Notes under the pieces: model-generated
Database searches by the model: none
Seen by the model: only the letters and a program-made list of their open reading frames with translations
Told to the model about the DNA's origin: nothing
Program-made: the position numbers and the translations under genes
Assembly: GCA_003164785.1 (NCBI GenBank)
Contig: PLUE01000026.1
Span: 66,948-130,947 of the forward strand
Reading direction: 5' to 3'
DNA length: 64,000 bases
Origin: Gammaproteobacteria bacterium
Lineage (GTDB): Bacteria > Pseudomonadota > Gammaproteobacteria > Steroidobacterales > Steroidobacteraceae
In this document: piece after piece, positions 35,764 to 46,637 of the stretch
How the letters are laid out: every line of letters begins with the position of its first letter
How positions within the stretch are numbered: position 1 is the stretch's first letter

Positions 35764-37890
35764 GTGACAGATGTACATCGCGGGAAGGTCAGGGAAGGCA
35801 ATGCCAGGGCGCATGGAGCCATATGGGACGGTAAGGGAACGAACTTCACCTTGTTTTCGGCCAACGCCACCAAAGTCGAGGTCTGCCTGTTCGATTCGGC
35901 CGGCGGCACCGAACTGGAACGTATTGCACTGCCGGAATACACGGATCAGATCTGGCACGGGTACATCCCCGAGGTGGCGCCGGGAATGGTCTATGGATTT
36001 CGCGTATCCGGGCCTTATGCGCCGCTCGAGGGTCATCGGTTCAACCCCAACAAGCTGCTGCTCGACCCGTATGCGCGAGGGCACATAGGCGAGGTGAAGT
36101 GGGGTCCCGAATGCTTCGGTTACACCGTGGGCGCCGAAGGCGACGACCTCACCTTCGACGAACGCGACAGCGCCCCCTTCGTGCCGAAGTGCGTCGTGGT
36201 GGATCCTAATTTCGACTGGAAGGGCCAGCCCCGCACACGGCAGGTGCCGTGGGACAAAACCATCATCTACGAGGCTCACGTCAAGGGCTTCACGAAATTG
36301 CATCCGGCGGTTCCCGAGCATCACAAGGGCACCTATGCGGGGCTTGCGACCAAGGAAGTGATTCAATACGTGAAGTCCCTCGGGGTCACGTCCATCGAGT
36401 TGCTGCCGATCCACACGTTCGTCAACGACAATCATCTCCTCGAGCAGGGCCTCACCAACTACTGGGGTTACAATTCCATCGGCTTTTTTGCACCGGATCC
36501 GCGTTATGCGTCGGCGCCGGAGCAATGTCTGCGTGAATTCAAGGAGATGGTCGCCAGCTTCCACGATGCAGGGCTGGAGGTCATTCTGGACGTGGTCTAC
36601 AACCATACGGCCGAGGGCAACGAACGCGGACCCACCCTGTCGTTCAAGGGAATCGACAATGCCTCCTACTATCGACTGGTGCCCGACAAGAAGCGGTTCT
36701 ATGTCAACCATACCGGCACGGGCAACACGCTGAACATCTCGCACCCGAACGTCATCGAGATGGTCACGGACAGCCTGCGTTATTGGGTCTCGGAATTGCA
36801 CGTCGACGGCTTTCGCTTCGATCTGGGCACGATCCTGGCGCGCGAGACCAACGGCTTCGACAATCAGAGCGGTTTTCTGAAAGCCTGCAATCAGGATCCT
36901 GTGCTGCGAACGGTCAAGCTCATTGCCGAACCCTGGGACTGCGGTCCCGGCGGTTATCAGGTCGGCGGATTTCCGCCGGGCTGGACCGAATGGAACGATC
37001 GCTATCGCGACACGGTTCGAAATTTTTGGAAGGGCGCAGCCCCCGCCGGCGACATCACGCCTCGCCTGTGCGCATCGGCCGATATTTTCAATCATCTCGG
37101 TCGCCGGCCGTGGGCCTGCGCCAACTTCATCTCCGCGCACGATGGGTTCACGTTGAACGACACCGTGACCTACAACGACAAGCACAACGATGCCAACGGC
37201 GAGGGAAACCGCGACGGCAGCAGCGATAATCGGTCCTGGAATTGCGGCGTCGAGGGTCCGACCGATGACCTGCAGATCAATGCGCTGCGAAGTCGCCAGA
37301 TCCGCAATATGCTGGGGACGCTGCTGCTGTCTCAGGGCACGCCCATGTTGCTGGCCGGCGACGAGTTCGGCCGCACCCAGAATGGCAATAACAACGCCTA
37401 TTGCCAGGATAACGAGATCAGCTGGTTCAACTGGGACTTCGATGACAAGGGAAGATCCCTCGTGCAGTTCGTCCAGAAACTCTGCGCGCTTCGCCATAAA
37501 TATCCGATCCTGCGGCGGAACTTGTTCCTGACCGGTGACTACGACTCGGAGTTGGAGGTCAAGGATCTGACCTGGATCAACGCCTCCGGCGCAGAGATGA
37601 AGACGGAAGATTGGAGCGATCAGAACATGAAGTGCTTCGGCATGTTGATGGACGGGCACGCGCGTCCGACCGGTGTGCGCCAACGTGGCACCGAGGCGAC
37701 CATGTTGCTGGTCATGAACGGACACCACGACTTGGTGGAGTTCACCTTGCCTGAAGGTCCGGGCAGCAACTTCTGGGCGCTCGAGGTCGATACCAATATC
37801 GCGAACGAGGAGCCGACGTTCAAAGGCGAGACCGGCAAAGTGTATGGAATGACGAGCCGCTCATTGGCGCTGTTCGTCCGCCGGGATTGA
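35764..37890 (+). CDS. glgX: Glycogen debranching enzyme GlgX
   Basis: GH13 isoamylase-type enzyme cutting alpha-1,6 branches of limit dextrins. 708 residues, GTG start. N-terminal CBM48 (~15-110, HGAIWDGKGTNFTLFSANA), then the barrel with DVVYNHTAEGNERGP, nucleophile Asp in DGFRFDLGTILARE, acid/base Glu in LIAEPWDCGPGGYQVG, and SAHDGFTLNDTVTYNDKHN. Full length. The only glycogen gene in the window. Its stop codon lies exactly where a leftward GGDEF fragment breaks off, so the local junction looks rearranged. Confidence 0.95.
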   Translation: MTDVHRGKVREGNARAHGAIWDGKGTNFTLFSANATKVEVCLFDSAGGTELERIALPEYTDQIWHGYIPEVAPGMVYGFRVSGPYAPLEGHRFNPNKLLLDPYARGHIGEVKWGPECFGYTVGAEGDDLTFDERDSAPFVPKCVVVDPNFDWKGQPRTRQVPWDKTIIYEAHVKGFTKLHPAVPEHHKGTYAGLATKEVIQYVKSLGVTSIELLPIHTFVNDNHLLEQGLTNYWGYNSIGFFAPDPRYASAPEQCLREFKEMVASFHDAGLEVILDVVYNHTAEGNERGPTLSFKGIDNASYYRLVPDKKRFYVNHTGTGNTLNISHPNVIEMVTDSLRYWVSELHVDGFRFDLGTILARETNGFDNQSGFLKACNQDPVLRTVKLIAEPWDCGPGGYQVGGFPPGWTEWNDRYRDTVRNFWKGAAPAGDITPRLCASADIFNHLGRRPWACANFISAHDGFTLNDTVTYNDKHNDANGEGNRDGSSDNRSWNCGVEGPTDDLQINALRSRQIRNMLGTLLLSQGTPMLLAGDEFGRTQNGNNNAYCQDNEISWFNWDFDDKGRSLVQFVQKLCALRHKYPILRRNLFLTGDYDSELEVKDLTWINASGAEMKTEDWSDQNMKCFGMLMDGHARPTGVRQRGTEATMLLVMNGHHDLVEFTLPEGPGSNFWALEVDTNIANEEPTFKGETGKVYGMTSRSLALFVRRD

Positions 37891-38230
37891 TTAGCTTGAA
37901 TTGATCGAGATCGAGATGCAGCAATGCATGCCGGCAATCCGCATCGCCCCGCACGCTCTCGACGGCTGCGGCCAGTCGATTGTCGAACTCCCGGCGGTTG
38001 ATGAGTCCGGTGAGCGCATCGTGGCTCGCCTGGTAATGCAGCGCCCGATGCACGCGCCGCTCGTCATCCATGCGGTCGTAATGCTCGCTGACGGCGCGCA
38101 GCAGTCCGTCCAGATCCATCTGGCCGTCGCGGCCGAGGGAATCCGTGATCTGCCCATGCAGCAAGCGGTTGAAACGCTCCAGCGGCGGCGGCTCGCTGCG
38201 AACCGCGGCTGAAATATCGCGTGACACCAA
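37820..38230 (-). pseudogene. Truncated GGDEF-domain (diguanylate cyclase) gene
   Basis: The reading begins with a TTG/GTG after GGGGGAGATCC and gives a helical region (ERFNRLLHGQITDSLG) followed by the start of a GGDEF domain: HYQASHDALTGLINRREFD and HALLHLDLDQFKLIN. Family likeness stops at KLIN (about 37886), within the glgX stop codon, before the GGDEF signature itself. The remaining ~22 residues are antisense to glgX. So the catalytic half, and any following EAL domain, are lost. Upstream signals remain, so a short peptide may still be made. Confidence 0.75.
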
Positions 38231-38323
38231 GGATCTCCCCCGCTCTGAAAATGGCGGCGCCCCGGCACCGCAACATCAGATGTTAGGGAGATCCCTCAAT
38301 CGAGGCGTGACCCAGGTCTCGGT

Positions 38324-40147
38324 TTATGACGCCTGATCCATCGAATCGCGGCCGCCGCGTTTGCGCTGATTCTCCTGCAGATAGCGCTTGCGCAAACGGA
38401 TGTGGTTCGGCGTCACCTCGATCAACTCATCGTCATCGATGAATTCCATGGCCTGTTCCAGCGAGAATCGAATCGGCGGCGACAGCACCACCGCTTCGTC
38501 CTTGCCGGACGCCCGCATGTTGGTCAGCTTCTTGCCCTTCAACGGGTTGACCACGAGATCATCATCGCGATTGTTCATCCCGATGATCATGCCCTCGTAC
38601 ACTTCCTCGTTCGGCCCGATGCACAGACGACCGCGTTCCTGAAGACTGAACAACGAGTACGCCAACGCCACGCCCTGGCCGTTGCTGATCAGCACCCCGT
38701 TCGGACGCTGCCCCAACTCGCTCTTGTTCACCGGACCGTAATGATCGAAAACATGGTGCAGAAGGCCCGTGCCCCGGGTCATTGTGCGAAACTCGGTCTG
38801 GAAACCGATCAGGCCGCGCGAGGGAATGATGTAATCCAGACGCACCCGGCCACGGTCGGACTGCATGTCCTTCAGGTCGCCGCCCCGACTGCCCAGCGCC
38901 TGCATGATGGCGCCTTGCGCATCGGCGTCGGCATCCACCGTCACCTGCTCGTAGGGCTCGTTGGCCACGCCGTCGATCTGCTTGATGACGACGCGGGGAC
39001 GCGAGACGGCCATTTCGAAGCCTTCACGCCGCATGTTCTCGAGCAGCACGCCCAGGTGCAACTCACCGCGACCGAACACCATGAACTTGTCCGGATCGGC
39101 CGTGGGCTCGACCCGCAGCGCAACGTTGTGGATCGATTCCCGATCCAGCCGCTCGCGAATCTGACGGCTGGTGACGAACTTGCCGTCCCGACCCAGGAAG
39201 GGAGAGGTATTGACCTCGAAGGTCATGCTGATCGTCGGTTCATCGACGGTCAGGCTGGGCAACGCCTCGACATTCAAAGGATCGCAGAGCGTATCGGACA
39301 CCTTGGGCTCCGAAATGCCCGCGAAGGCGACGATGTCGCCGGCATACGCCTCGTCGACTTCGATCCTGTTCAGGCCATGGAACCCGAGCACCTGGGTGAT
39401 CTTTTCCGAGCGCGTCTTGCCCTCGCGATCGATGACGGTGACGTTCATGCCCTTCTTCAGCGTGCCGCGCTTGATGCGGCCGACGCCGATGGCGCCAACG
39501 TAGGCGGAATAATCCAGCAACGTGACCTGCAGCTGCAACGGACCATCGACGTCGACGTCCGGCGGCGGGCAGTGATCGACGATGGTCTTGAACAGCGGCT
39601 GCATGTCGCCTTCGCGCACGCTCGAGTCGAGTCCGGCGAAACCGCGCAGCGCCGACGCATACACCACCGGGAAATCCAATTGCTCGTCGGTGGCGCCGAG
39701 ACGATCGAACAAGTCGAACGTCTGATCCAAGACCCAGCCGGGGCGTGCCTCGTCGCGATCGACCTTGTTGATGACGACGATGGGGCGCAGGCCGTGCTTG
39801 AACGCCTTCTGCGTCACGAACCGGGTTTGCGGCATCGGTCCGTCGACCGCATCGACCAGCAACAGCACGCAATCCACCATGGCGAGCACGCGCTCGACTT
39901 CACCGCCGAAATCGGCGTGTCCCGGCGTATCGACGATGTTGATGTGAAAATCGTTCCATGTGATCGCGGTGTTCTTCGCGAGAATGGTGATGCCGCGCTC
40001 GCGCTCGATGGCATTCGAGTCCATGACCCGCTCCGTCAGCTCCTTGCGCGCGTCGAGCGTGCCGGATTGACGTAAAAGCTGGTCTACGAGGGTGGTCTTG
40101 CCATGATCGACGTGCGCGATGATGGCGATGTTGCGAATTTTCTGCAC
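38324..40147 (-). CDS. typA: Translational GTPase TypA/BipA
   Basis: Ribosome-associated GTPase of the EF-G/LepA class, helping 50S assembly and stress adaptation. 607 residues; GTG start at 40147 giving [21 protein letters not shown]1 AHVDHGKT, G2 region [14 protein letters not shown]3 [13 protein letters not shown]4 [10 protein letters not shown] are intact, followed by domain II, domain III/V ([20 protein letters not shown]) and the BipA-specific C terminus ([20 protein letters not shown]). Stands alone, with a leftward lipoprotein gene 59 bp upstream. Confidence 0.97.
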   Translation of the reverse strand: MQKIRNIAIIAHVDHGKTTLVDQLLRQSGTLDARKELTERVMDSNAIERERGITILAKNTAITWNDFHINIVDTPGHADFGGEVERVLAMVDCVLLLVDAVDGPMPQTRFVTQKAFKHGLRPIVVINKVDRDEARPGWVLDQTFDLFDRLGATDEQLDFPVVYASALRGFAGLDSSVREGDMQPLFKTIVDHCPPPDVDVDGPLQLQVTLLDYSAYVGAIGVGRIKRGTLKKGMNVTVIDREGKTRSEKITQVLGFHGLNRIEVDEAYAGDIVAFAGISEPKVSDTLCDPLNVEALPSLTVDEPTISMTFEVNTSPFLGRDGKFVTSRQIRERLDRESIHNVALRVEPTADPDKFMVFGRGELHLGVLLENMRREGFEMAVSRPRVVIKQIDGVANEPYEQVTVDADADAQGAIMQALGSRGGDLKDMQSDRGRVRLDYIIPSRGLIGFQTEFRTMTRGTGLLHHVFDHYGPVNKSELGQRPNGVLISNGQGVALAYSLFSLQERGRLCIGPNEEVYEGMIIGMNNRDDDLVVNPLKGKKLTNMRASGKDEAVVLSPPIRFSLEQAMEFIDDDELIEVTPNHIRLRKRYLQENQRKRGGRDSMDQAS

Positions 40148-40206
40148 AGTGAGGTCCCGGGGAAACCGACCATTATAGAGCCTTCTTCGGGCCCGCGCCT
40201 GAGTTT

Positions 40207-40743
40207 CTACCGGTTGGCGACCGGGACCGCTTCAACGCTCGGCGCCACGATGAGGGGTACCGCGAAAACCCGGGTCTCTGTCATGTCATCATGCTTCAGA
40301 GAAACGCTCAATTCCAGTAGCTGCACGCCCGCCACTGTCGGCGTCACGCTGACAGTCTGGCGATAGACCTGCGCCGGCTCGACCTCCGTCATCTCGACCC
40401 GGACGGGGGCACCCGCCAGCGTTAAGCCCTCGCCGCCAGCTAACTGCAAAGTGGCTGGATCCGCGATGATCTTCGGCAATACCGCAAGGATAATCGTCAG
40501 CGGCTGCCCCACCACGGGGCGCGCCGAGACGTCGAACTTGACCCCGACCGGCACGGTGGACTTGCCGATGGTCGCGGCCTCCACCATGCCGGCGGTGAGT
40601 TCATCGGGGCTTGGGCCGCGCTTCATGCCGAGGGGTATCTTCGATTGCGGGGTCACGCCCGCCTCAGGCGCAGGGCTCGCATCGCCATGGCACGCCGCCA
40701 GCAGCGCCACGGCACAGAGCAGCACGATTCTCCCTTTTTTCAT
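40207..40743 (-). CDS. Predicted lipoprotein, unknown function
   Basis: 178 residues from the ATG at 40743 (MKKGRIVLLCAVALLAACHG); LLAAC is the lipobox. GGAGG is 12 bases upstream. The mature region is a Pro-rich linker (DASPAPEAGVTPQSKIPLG) and one beta-rich domain of ~120 residues (VGVKFDVSARPVVGQPLTI ... VYRQTVSVTPTVAGVQLLEL), resembling an Ig-like fold. No name can be given. It starts 30 bp after srkA ends, same strand, so co-transcription with srkA is likely. Confidence 0.7.
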   Translation of the reverse strand: MKKGRIVLLCAVALLAACHGDASPAPEAGVTPQSKIPLGMKRGPSPDELTAGMVEAATIGKSTVPVGVKFDVSARPVVGQPLTIILAVLPKIIADPATLQLAGGEGLTLAGAPVRVEMTEVEPAQVYRQTVSVTPTVAGVQLLELSVSLKHDDMTETRVFAVPLIVAPSVEAVPVANR

Positions 40744-40773
40744 CCGCCTATGATCCTCCAAAAACGCGACGCA

Positions 40774-41754
40774 TCACAACTCGAGCCGCGGTCCCTGCAC
40801 TGCGGCCAGCTGGTCTTCGAGCGCGCGGTAGTGCTCCTCCCAGTAACGCGGTTCGGCGAACCAAGGGAACGCGCGCGGAAACGCCGGATCATCCCAGCGA
40901 CGCGCCAGCCAGGCCGAATAATGAATCATTCGCAGGGCCCGCAGAGGTTCGATCAATGCCAGCTCGTTGCGATCAAAGGGCAAAAACTGCTCATACCCCT
41001 TCAACAGATCGACCAATTCGGTGCGCATTTCCTGCTGGCTGCCGGACAGCAACATCCAGATATCCTGGATGGCCGGACCCGTGAGGCAATCGTCGAGATC
41101 GACGAAATGAGGCCCGAGATCCGTCCACAGGATGTTGCCGCGGTGGCAATCCCCCAGGATCCGTCCGAGACGCGCGCCACCCCACCCCTCGGCCTGCGCG
41201 TCGACTTCGTCCAGCAGCACGTCAGTCAAATCGGCGTACTTGGTCGCCAGATAGTCCGGCATCCAATCACCGTCGAGCACGAAGTCGCGGGCATTGCGCC
41301 CCAGATCGGGCAGACTCAATGCTTTGCGTTCGAAGAACCTCCCCGCGCGCCCGACGCCGTGTATGCGGCCCAGGAATCGACCCACCCATTCGCGGTCGGT
41401 CGCCGTCCCCAATTCAGGCCAGCGTCCACCGCGGCGGGGGAATACGGCGTAGCGGAAGCCGTGATGCGTATGCAGCGATTCGCCATCGCGCACGATGGGC
41501 GCGACCACCGGTATTTCCTGCTCCGCCAGTTCGGCGGAAAACGCATGCTCCTCGCGGATCGCCGCGTCGCTCCATCGACCCGGACGATAGAATTTGGCCA
41601 CCACCGGCGCGCCATCCTCGATGCCGATCTGATAAACGCGGTTTTCGTAGCTGTTGAGGGCCAGGACGCGACCATCGCAGCGGTTTCCCGCCGCTTCGAG
41701 CGCGTCGAGCACCGCCTCGGGCGATAATTCAGAATAGGGCGTGTCTGCGTTCAT
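40774..41754 (-). CDS. srkA: Stress response Ser/Thr kinase SrkA (YihE)
   Basis: 326-residue aminoglycoside-phosphotransferase-fold protein kinase implicated in counteracting stress-induced death. Signatures: YENRVYQIGIEDGAPVVAKFYRPGRW (ATP-binding lobe with the conserved RPGRW), FPRRGGRWPEL, catalytic loop LGDCHRGNILW and metal-binding DLDDCLTGP. Normal length. In Enterobacteria srkA is followed by dsbA; here a lipoprotein follows. Divergent from glrK across 33 bp. Confidence 0.9.
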   Translation of the reverse strand: MNADTPYSELSPEAVLDALEAAGNRCDGRVLALNSYENRVYQIGIEDGAPVVAKFYRPGRWSDAAIREEHAFSAELAEQEIPVVAPIVRDGESLHTHHGFRYAVFPRRGGRWPELGTATDREWVGRFLGRIHGVGRAGRFFERKALSLPDLGRNARDFVLDGDWMPDYLATKYADLTDVLLDEVDAQAEGWGGARLGRILGDCHRGNILWTDLGPHFVDLDDCLTGPAIQDIWMLLSGSQQEMRTELVDLLKGYEQFLPFDRNELALIEPLRALRMIHYSAWLARRWDDPAFPRAFPWFAEPRYWEEHYRALEDQLAAVQGPRLEL

Positions 41755-41787
41755 GGCGCCACTCCGCGGCGGGATGCTGCTGTTAGA

Positions 41788-43266
41788 ATGCTTGTCATGC
41801 GATTGCCAAGACCCAAGTCATTGAGCGGATTGATGCTGATCGGTTTCACCGTCGTGGCGGCACCGCTGCTTTTTGCCATCGTGAATGCGGCCGTGCAAAT
41901 GAATCGACTGTCGAATCGTAGTGAACAATTGGTGGTTCATGGCATGCAGAGTACGCGCAACAACCAGAGCATGTTCGAGGAGATCGGTGCGCTCGAACGT
42001 GCCGCACGCCTATATCAGATCATCGGCAATGGGGAACTGCGCGACGTTTATACGAAAAATCACGATCGACTGGCGACCACCATCAACGAGTTGCTTACGC
42101 TTCCTTTGGACGCGGAAACGCAACGGGACGCCAAGGCACTCTTGGTCGAAGCCGATCGCCTGTCGACGGAGCTCGGGACCGCGCCGCCGAATTCCCCGCG
42201 CATGGCGGAAATCATCAACTCGTTTCCCCATCTGGCGGAAATGTCGGCCAGTGTCTCGAATCGCATCAGTGCGCACATCGACGGTGAACTGACCAGCCTG
42301 GAACTGGCGGCCGAACTCGCGCAGCGGAAGCTGTTCTGGCAGACGCTGTTGCTGGTGCCGATGACGTTGGCCGTGGTGGGCATGTTTACGTATTTGTTCG
42401 GCAGACCGATCCGGGCGATCGATCGCGCGATCGCCGAACTGGGCAGGGGCACGTTCTCGCGGCCCATTTCGATCAAGGGCCCGGCCGACCTGGAGCGGCT
42501 CGCGACGCAGCTGGAATGGCTTCGAGGCCGCCTGCTGGAACTTGCGCAGGAGAAAAATCGCTTTCTGCGACATATGTCGCATGAATTGAAAACGCCGCTT
42601 GCCAATATTCGTGAAGGAACCGAACTTCTGATGGACGGCGCGGTCGGTGAGTTGCAGAGCGCTCAACGTGAAGTGACTGCGATCTTGCGCGATAACGGCA
42701 TGAAGTTGCAGCGGCTCATCGAAAACTTATTGTCCTTCAGCGCCTGGCAGGCGAAGAGCGTGGGGCTGGAGATCACCGAGTTCAAATTACGACCGCTGGT
42801 CAAGTCGGTTCTCGAGAATCAACAGCTCCAACTCATTGCGCAGCGTGTTCGCCTGGACGTGCAGGTCGAGGATCTCACGCCCTGGGCCGACCGCGGCAAG
42901 ATGCGCTTGATTCTCGATAATTTGTTGTCGAATGCCATCAAATTTACCCCCCGCGGCGGCACAATCGCAATCGGCGCGCGCGGCGAACGGGAGCAACTAA
43001 TTTTGGACGTCATGGACAGCGGACCCGGCGTACCCCCCGAAGAGAGAAACCGAATCTTCGAGGCGTTTTATCAGGGCAAGACACCGCAGGGTGGTCACGT
43101 GAAGGGGACCGGCATCGGCCTTTCGGTCGTGACCGAGTTCGTGAACGCGCACGGCGGCGGCATCGAAATCCTCGCAGCCAAACTGGGCGGGGCGCATTTT
43201 CGGGTGCGTTTGCCGCTCCGCCAGTCTGATCCAGCCTCGCGCGAGAAGACCCATGCCATTGTTTAG
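41788..43266 (+). CDS. glrK: GlrK/QseE-type sensor histidine kinase
   Basis: 492 residues. First membrane helix ~17-37, a helical periplasmic domain (~38-180), second helix ~183-207, HAMP-like linker (GRPIRAIDRAIAELGRGTF), HisKA with His265 in LRHMSHELKTPLANIREG, and HATPase with SNAIKFTPRGG, MDSGPGVPPEE and GTGIGLSVVTEF. The gene order kinase, QseG-type lipoprotein, sigma-54 regulator is that of the glrK-qseG-glrR operon, which in enterics controls envelope-stress genes and the GlmY small RNA. Ends overlap the next gene by 14 bp. Confidence 0.9.
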   Translation: MLVMRLPRPKSLSGLMLIGFTVVAAPLLFAIVNAAVQMNRLSNRSEQLVVHGMQSTRNNQSMFEEIGALERAARLYQIIGNGELRDVYTKNHDRLATTINELLTLPLDAETQRDAKALLVEADRLSTELGTAPPNSPRMAEIINSFPHLAEMSASVSNRISAHIDGELTSLELAAELAQRKLFWQTLLLVPMTLAVVGMFTYLFGRPIRAIDRAIAELGRGTFSRPISIKGPADLERLATQLEWLRGRLLELAQEKNRFLRHMSHELKTPLANIREGTELLMDGAVGELQSAQREVTAILRDNGMKLQRLIENLLSFSAWQAKSVGLEITEFKLRPLVKSVLENQQLQLIAQRVRLDVQVEDLTPWADRGKMRLILDNLLSNAIKFTPRGGTIAIGARGEREQLILDVMDSGPGVPPEERNRIFEAFYQGKTPQGGHVKGTGIGLSVVTEFVNAHGGGIEILAAKLGGAHFRVRLPLRQSDPASREKTHAIV

Positions 43267-43873
43267 GCACGGACGCCGCGCCGGATGCATCTTGATCGCG
43301 ACGATCCTGTGCGGCTGTGGCGGCGGCCAGGCAACCCTCAGAACCGCGCCAGCCCCGCCGCCCAAACCTCAGCCCGACTTGAGCGCCGTCACGTCCCTGC
43401 TCGAACTGATGCACACGCTGCCCGAAGGAGACCCTGCCCGCCAGGCGGAGCTGTTCGATTCAGCCAAGGTCGCGGTCGCGGCGACACCCACCACGAGCAA
43501 TAAACTTAGGTTTGCGCTGGCACTCGCCACACCCGGCCATGGCGGATCGGACCCCGTCGCTGCACAGCGACAGTTGGCAGAACTGCTCGCCATCCCTGAG
43601 ACTCTGCTCCCCGTGGAACGGCTGCTCGCCATGGTCGAGCTTCAAGACGTCGACCAAAGACTCGTCCTGCAAGCCGAGAACAAGCAGCTGCGCGATGAAG
43701 CGCCGCGCGAGACCCACGAGAAACTGGCGGCGATCAACCGCCGGTTGACGGCCGAGTCGGACGACAATGTGCGGTTGCGCAAGGCGCTGGACGAAGCGCG
43801 AGCCAAGCTGGAGGCAGTCACCCATATCGAACGGTCCATCAACGATCGGGACACGAATGGGACGCATCCTTAA
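43253..43873 (+). CDS. qseG: QseG-like outer-membrane lipoprotein
   Basis: 206-residue protein with a signal peptide and lipobox (ILIATILCGCGG). The body has short helices, and residues ~135-190 form a coiled coil (VDQRLVLQAENKQLRDEAP). Sequence likeness to QseG is weak by eye, and I name it by position between kinase and regulator, and by the lipoprotein-helical architecture. In enterics QseG interacts with the kinase and is needed for full signalling. Overlaps glrK by 14 bp and lies 3 bp before the regulator. Confidence 0.7.
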   Translation: MPLFRHGRRAGCILIATILCGCGGGQATLRTAPAPPPKPQPDLSAVTSLLELMHTLPEGDPARQAELFDSAKVAVAATPTTSNKLRFALALATPGHGGSDPVAAQRQLAELLAIPETLLPVERLLAMVELQDVDQRLVLQAENKQLRDEAPRETHEKLAAINRRLTAESDDNVRLRKALDEARAKLEAVTHIERSINDRDTNGTHP

Positions 43874-43876
43874 TGT

Positions 43877-45290
<1,414 letters not shown>

Positions 45291-45304
<14 letters not shown>

Positions 45305-46478
45305 AGAACTCCGTGATGCTCGCAACGACATACGCGAGCTGCTCCTCGGCGAGCTCCGGATAGATCGGCAACGCCAACGTTTCCGCGGCGGCTCGTTCGG
45401 ATTCCGGGAAGTCTCCGGCCTTGTAACCCAAGTACGCGAAACATTCCTGCACATGCAGCGGCACCGGGTAATAGATCTCCGTCCCGATCTTGCGGTCGGT
45501 CAGGAACTTCCGTAGCTCGTCGCGACGTTCCACGCGGACGATGTACTGGTTGAAGATATGGCGCTGTCCAGGCACTGCGTGAGGCGTGACGACCACCTTG
45601 CGCCCCACGCCGGCCCCCAGCTCCGCTTTGGCAAACGCGCGATCGTAAAATGCTGCATTGCGCTGGCGGCCCTCCGTCCATCCATCCAGATACTTCAGCT
45701 TCACGCGCAGCACTGCCGCCTGCAACTCATCGATGCGAAAATTACCGCCGATCACCGCGTGGTAATACTTTGGCTTTCCGCCGTGGACCCGCAACACGCG
45801 CATTCGCTCAGCGAGTTCGGCATCTTGAGTGGTGCACAAGCCCGCATCGCCGAACGCACCGAGGTTCTTGCTCGGAAAGAACGAAAAGCAGCCAATATCG
45901 CCTATGGAACCCGCGCGCGTGCCGTTTTGGTACTCCGTGCCGATGGCTTGTGCGGCGTCCTCGATCACCCTCAGCCCATGGCGCCTGGCTATCGCCATCA
46001 ACGGCGACATGTCGGCCGACTGACCATACAGATGTACGGGCATGATGGCCTTGATGCGCCCACCGGTGGCGCGATGAACGAGGCCGTGTTCGCCCTCGGT
46101 GCATTCCGCATCGATGAACAACTGCAGCGCGGTCGCGGATAGGTTGAATGTGAGCGGATCGATGTCGCAAAACACCGGCCGAGCCCCGGTTCGCGCAATG
46201 GCGCCGGCGGTGGCGAAAAACGTGAAGGGCGACGTCAACACCTCGTCGCCGCTGCCGATTTCGAGAGCCATCAGGGCGAGCAAAAGGGCATCGGTGCCCG
46301 AGGAAACGCCGATTCCGTGCTCTGAACCGCAGTACCGTGAAAGCTCCTCCTCGAGCCCCCGTACGTGCTCGCCGAGAATGAATTGTTGGCTGGCGCACAC
46401 TGACTCGATCAGCGGCATCACTTCGGTGCGGATCTGCGCAAATTGCGCCTTAAGATCCAGTAATGGAACGTTTGTCAT
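45291..46478 (-). CDS. DegT/DnrJ/EryC1-type sugar aminotransferase
   Basis: 395-residue PLP enzyme that aminates nucleotide-sugar ketones for surface polysaccharide or glycoconjugates. Signatures: [46 protein letters not shown], and the PLP Lys in [17 protein letters not shown]. The [15 protein letters not shown] tail is typical of the family. Divergent from the WcaJ-type gene across 159 bp, suggesting a shared polysaccharide role. The exact sugar product is not readable. Confidence 0.9.
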
Positions 46479-46637
46479 GGGTCGCTACAATAACATTAAG
46501 ACGGTCAATTTAACTTTTGTAGAAATAGGTCACGCATGCTTCACCGCCGATAACTGATAATGTGCCTAAGATTATGTTGCCCTTCAGCCTCCGTCGGTCA
46601 TTGTCGTGCTAGATGATGCCGGTTAAATGGACAAGAG

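Noticed and set aside
35632-37728. 698-codon minus-strand frame across glgX
   Set aside because: glgX on the + strand carries intact GH13 motifs; the antisense reading is His/Arg-rich noise.
38231-38294. GGATCTCCC / GGGAGATCC inverted repeat as a terminator
   Set aside because: The 46-nt separation and lack of a T-run make a functional terminator unlikely.
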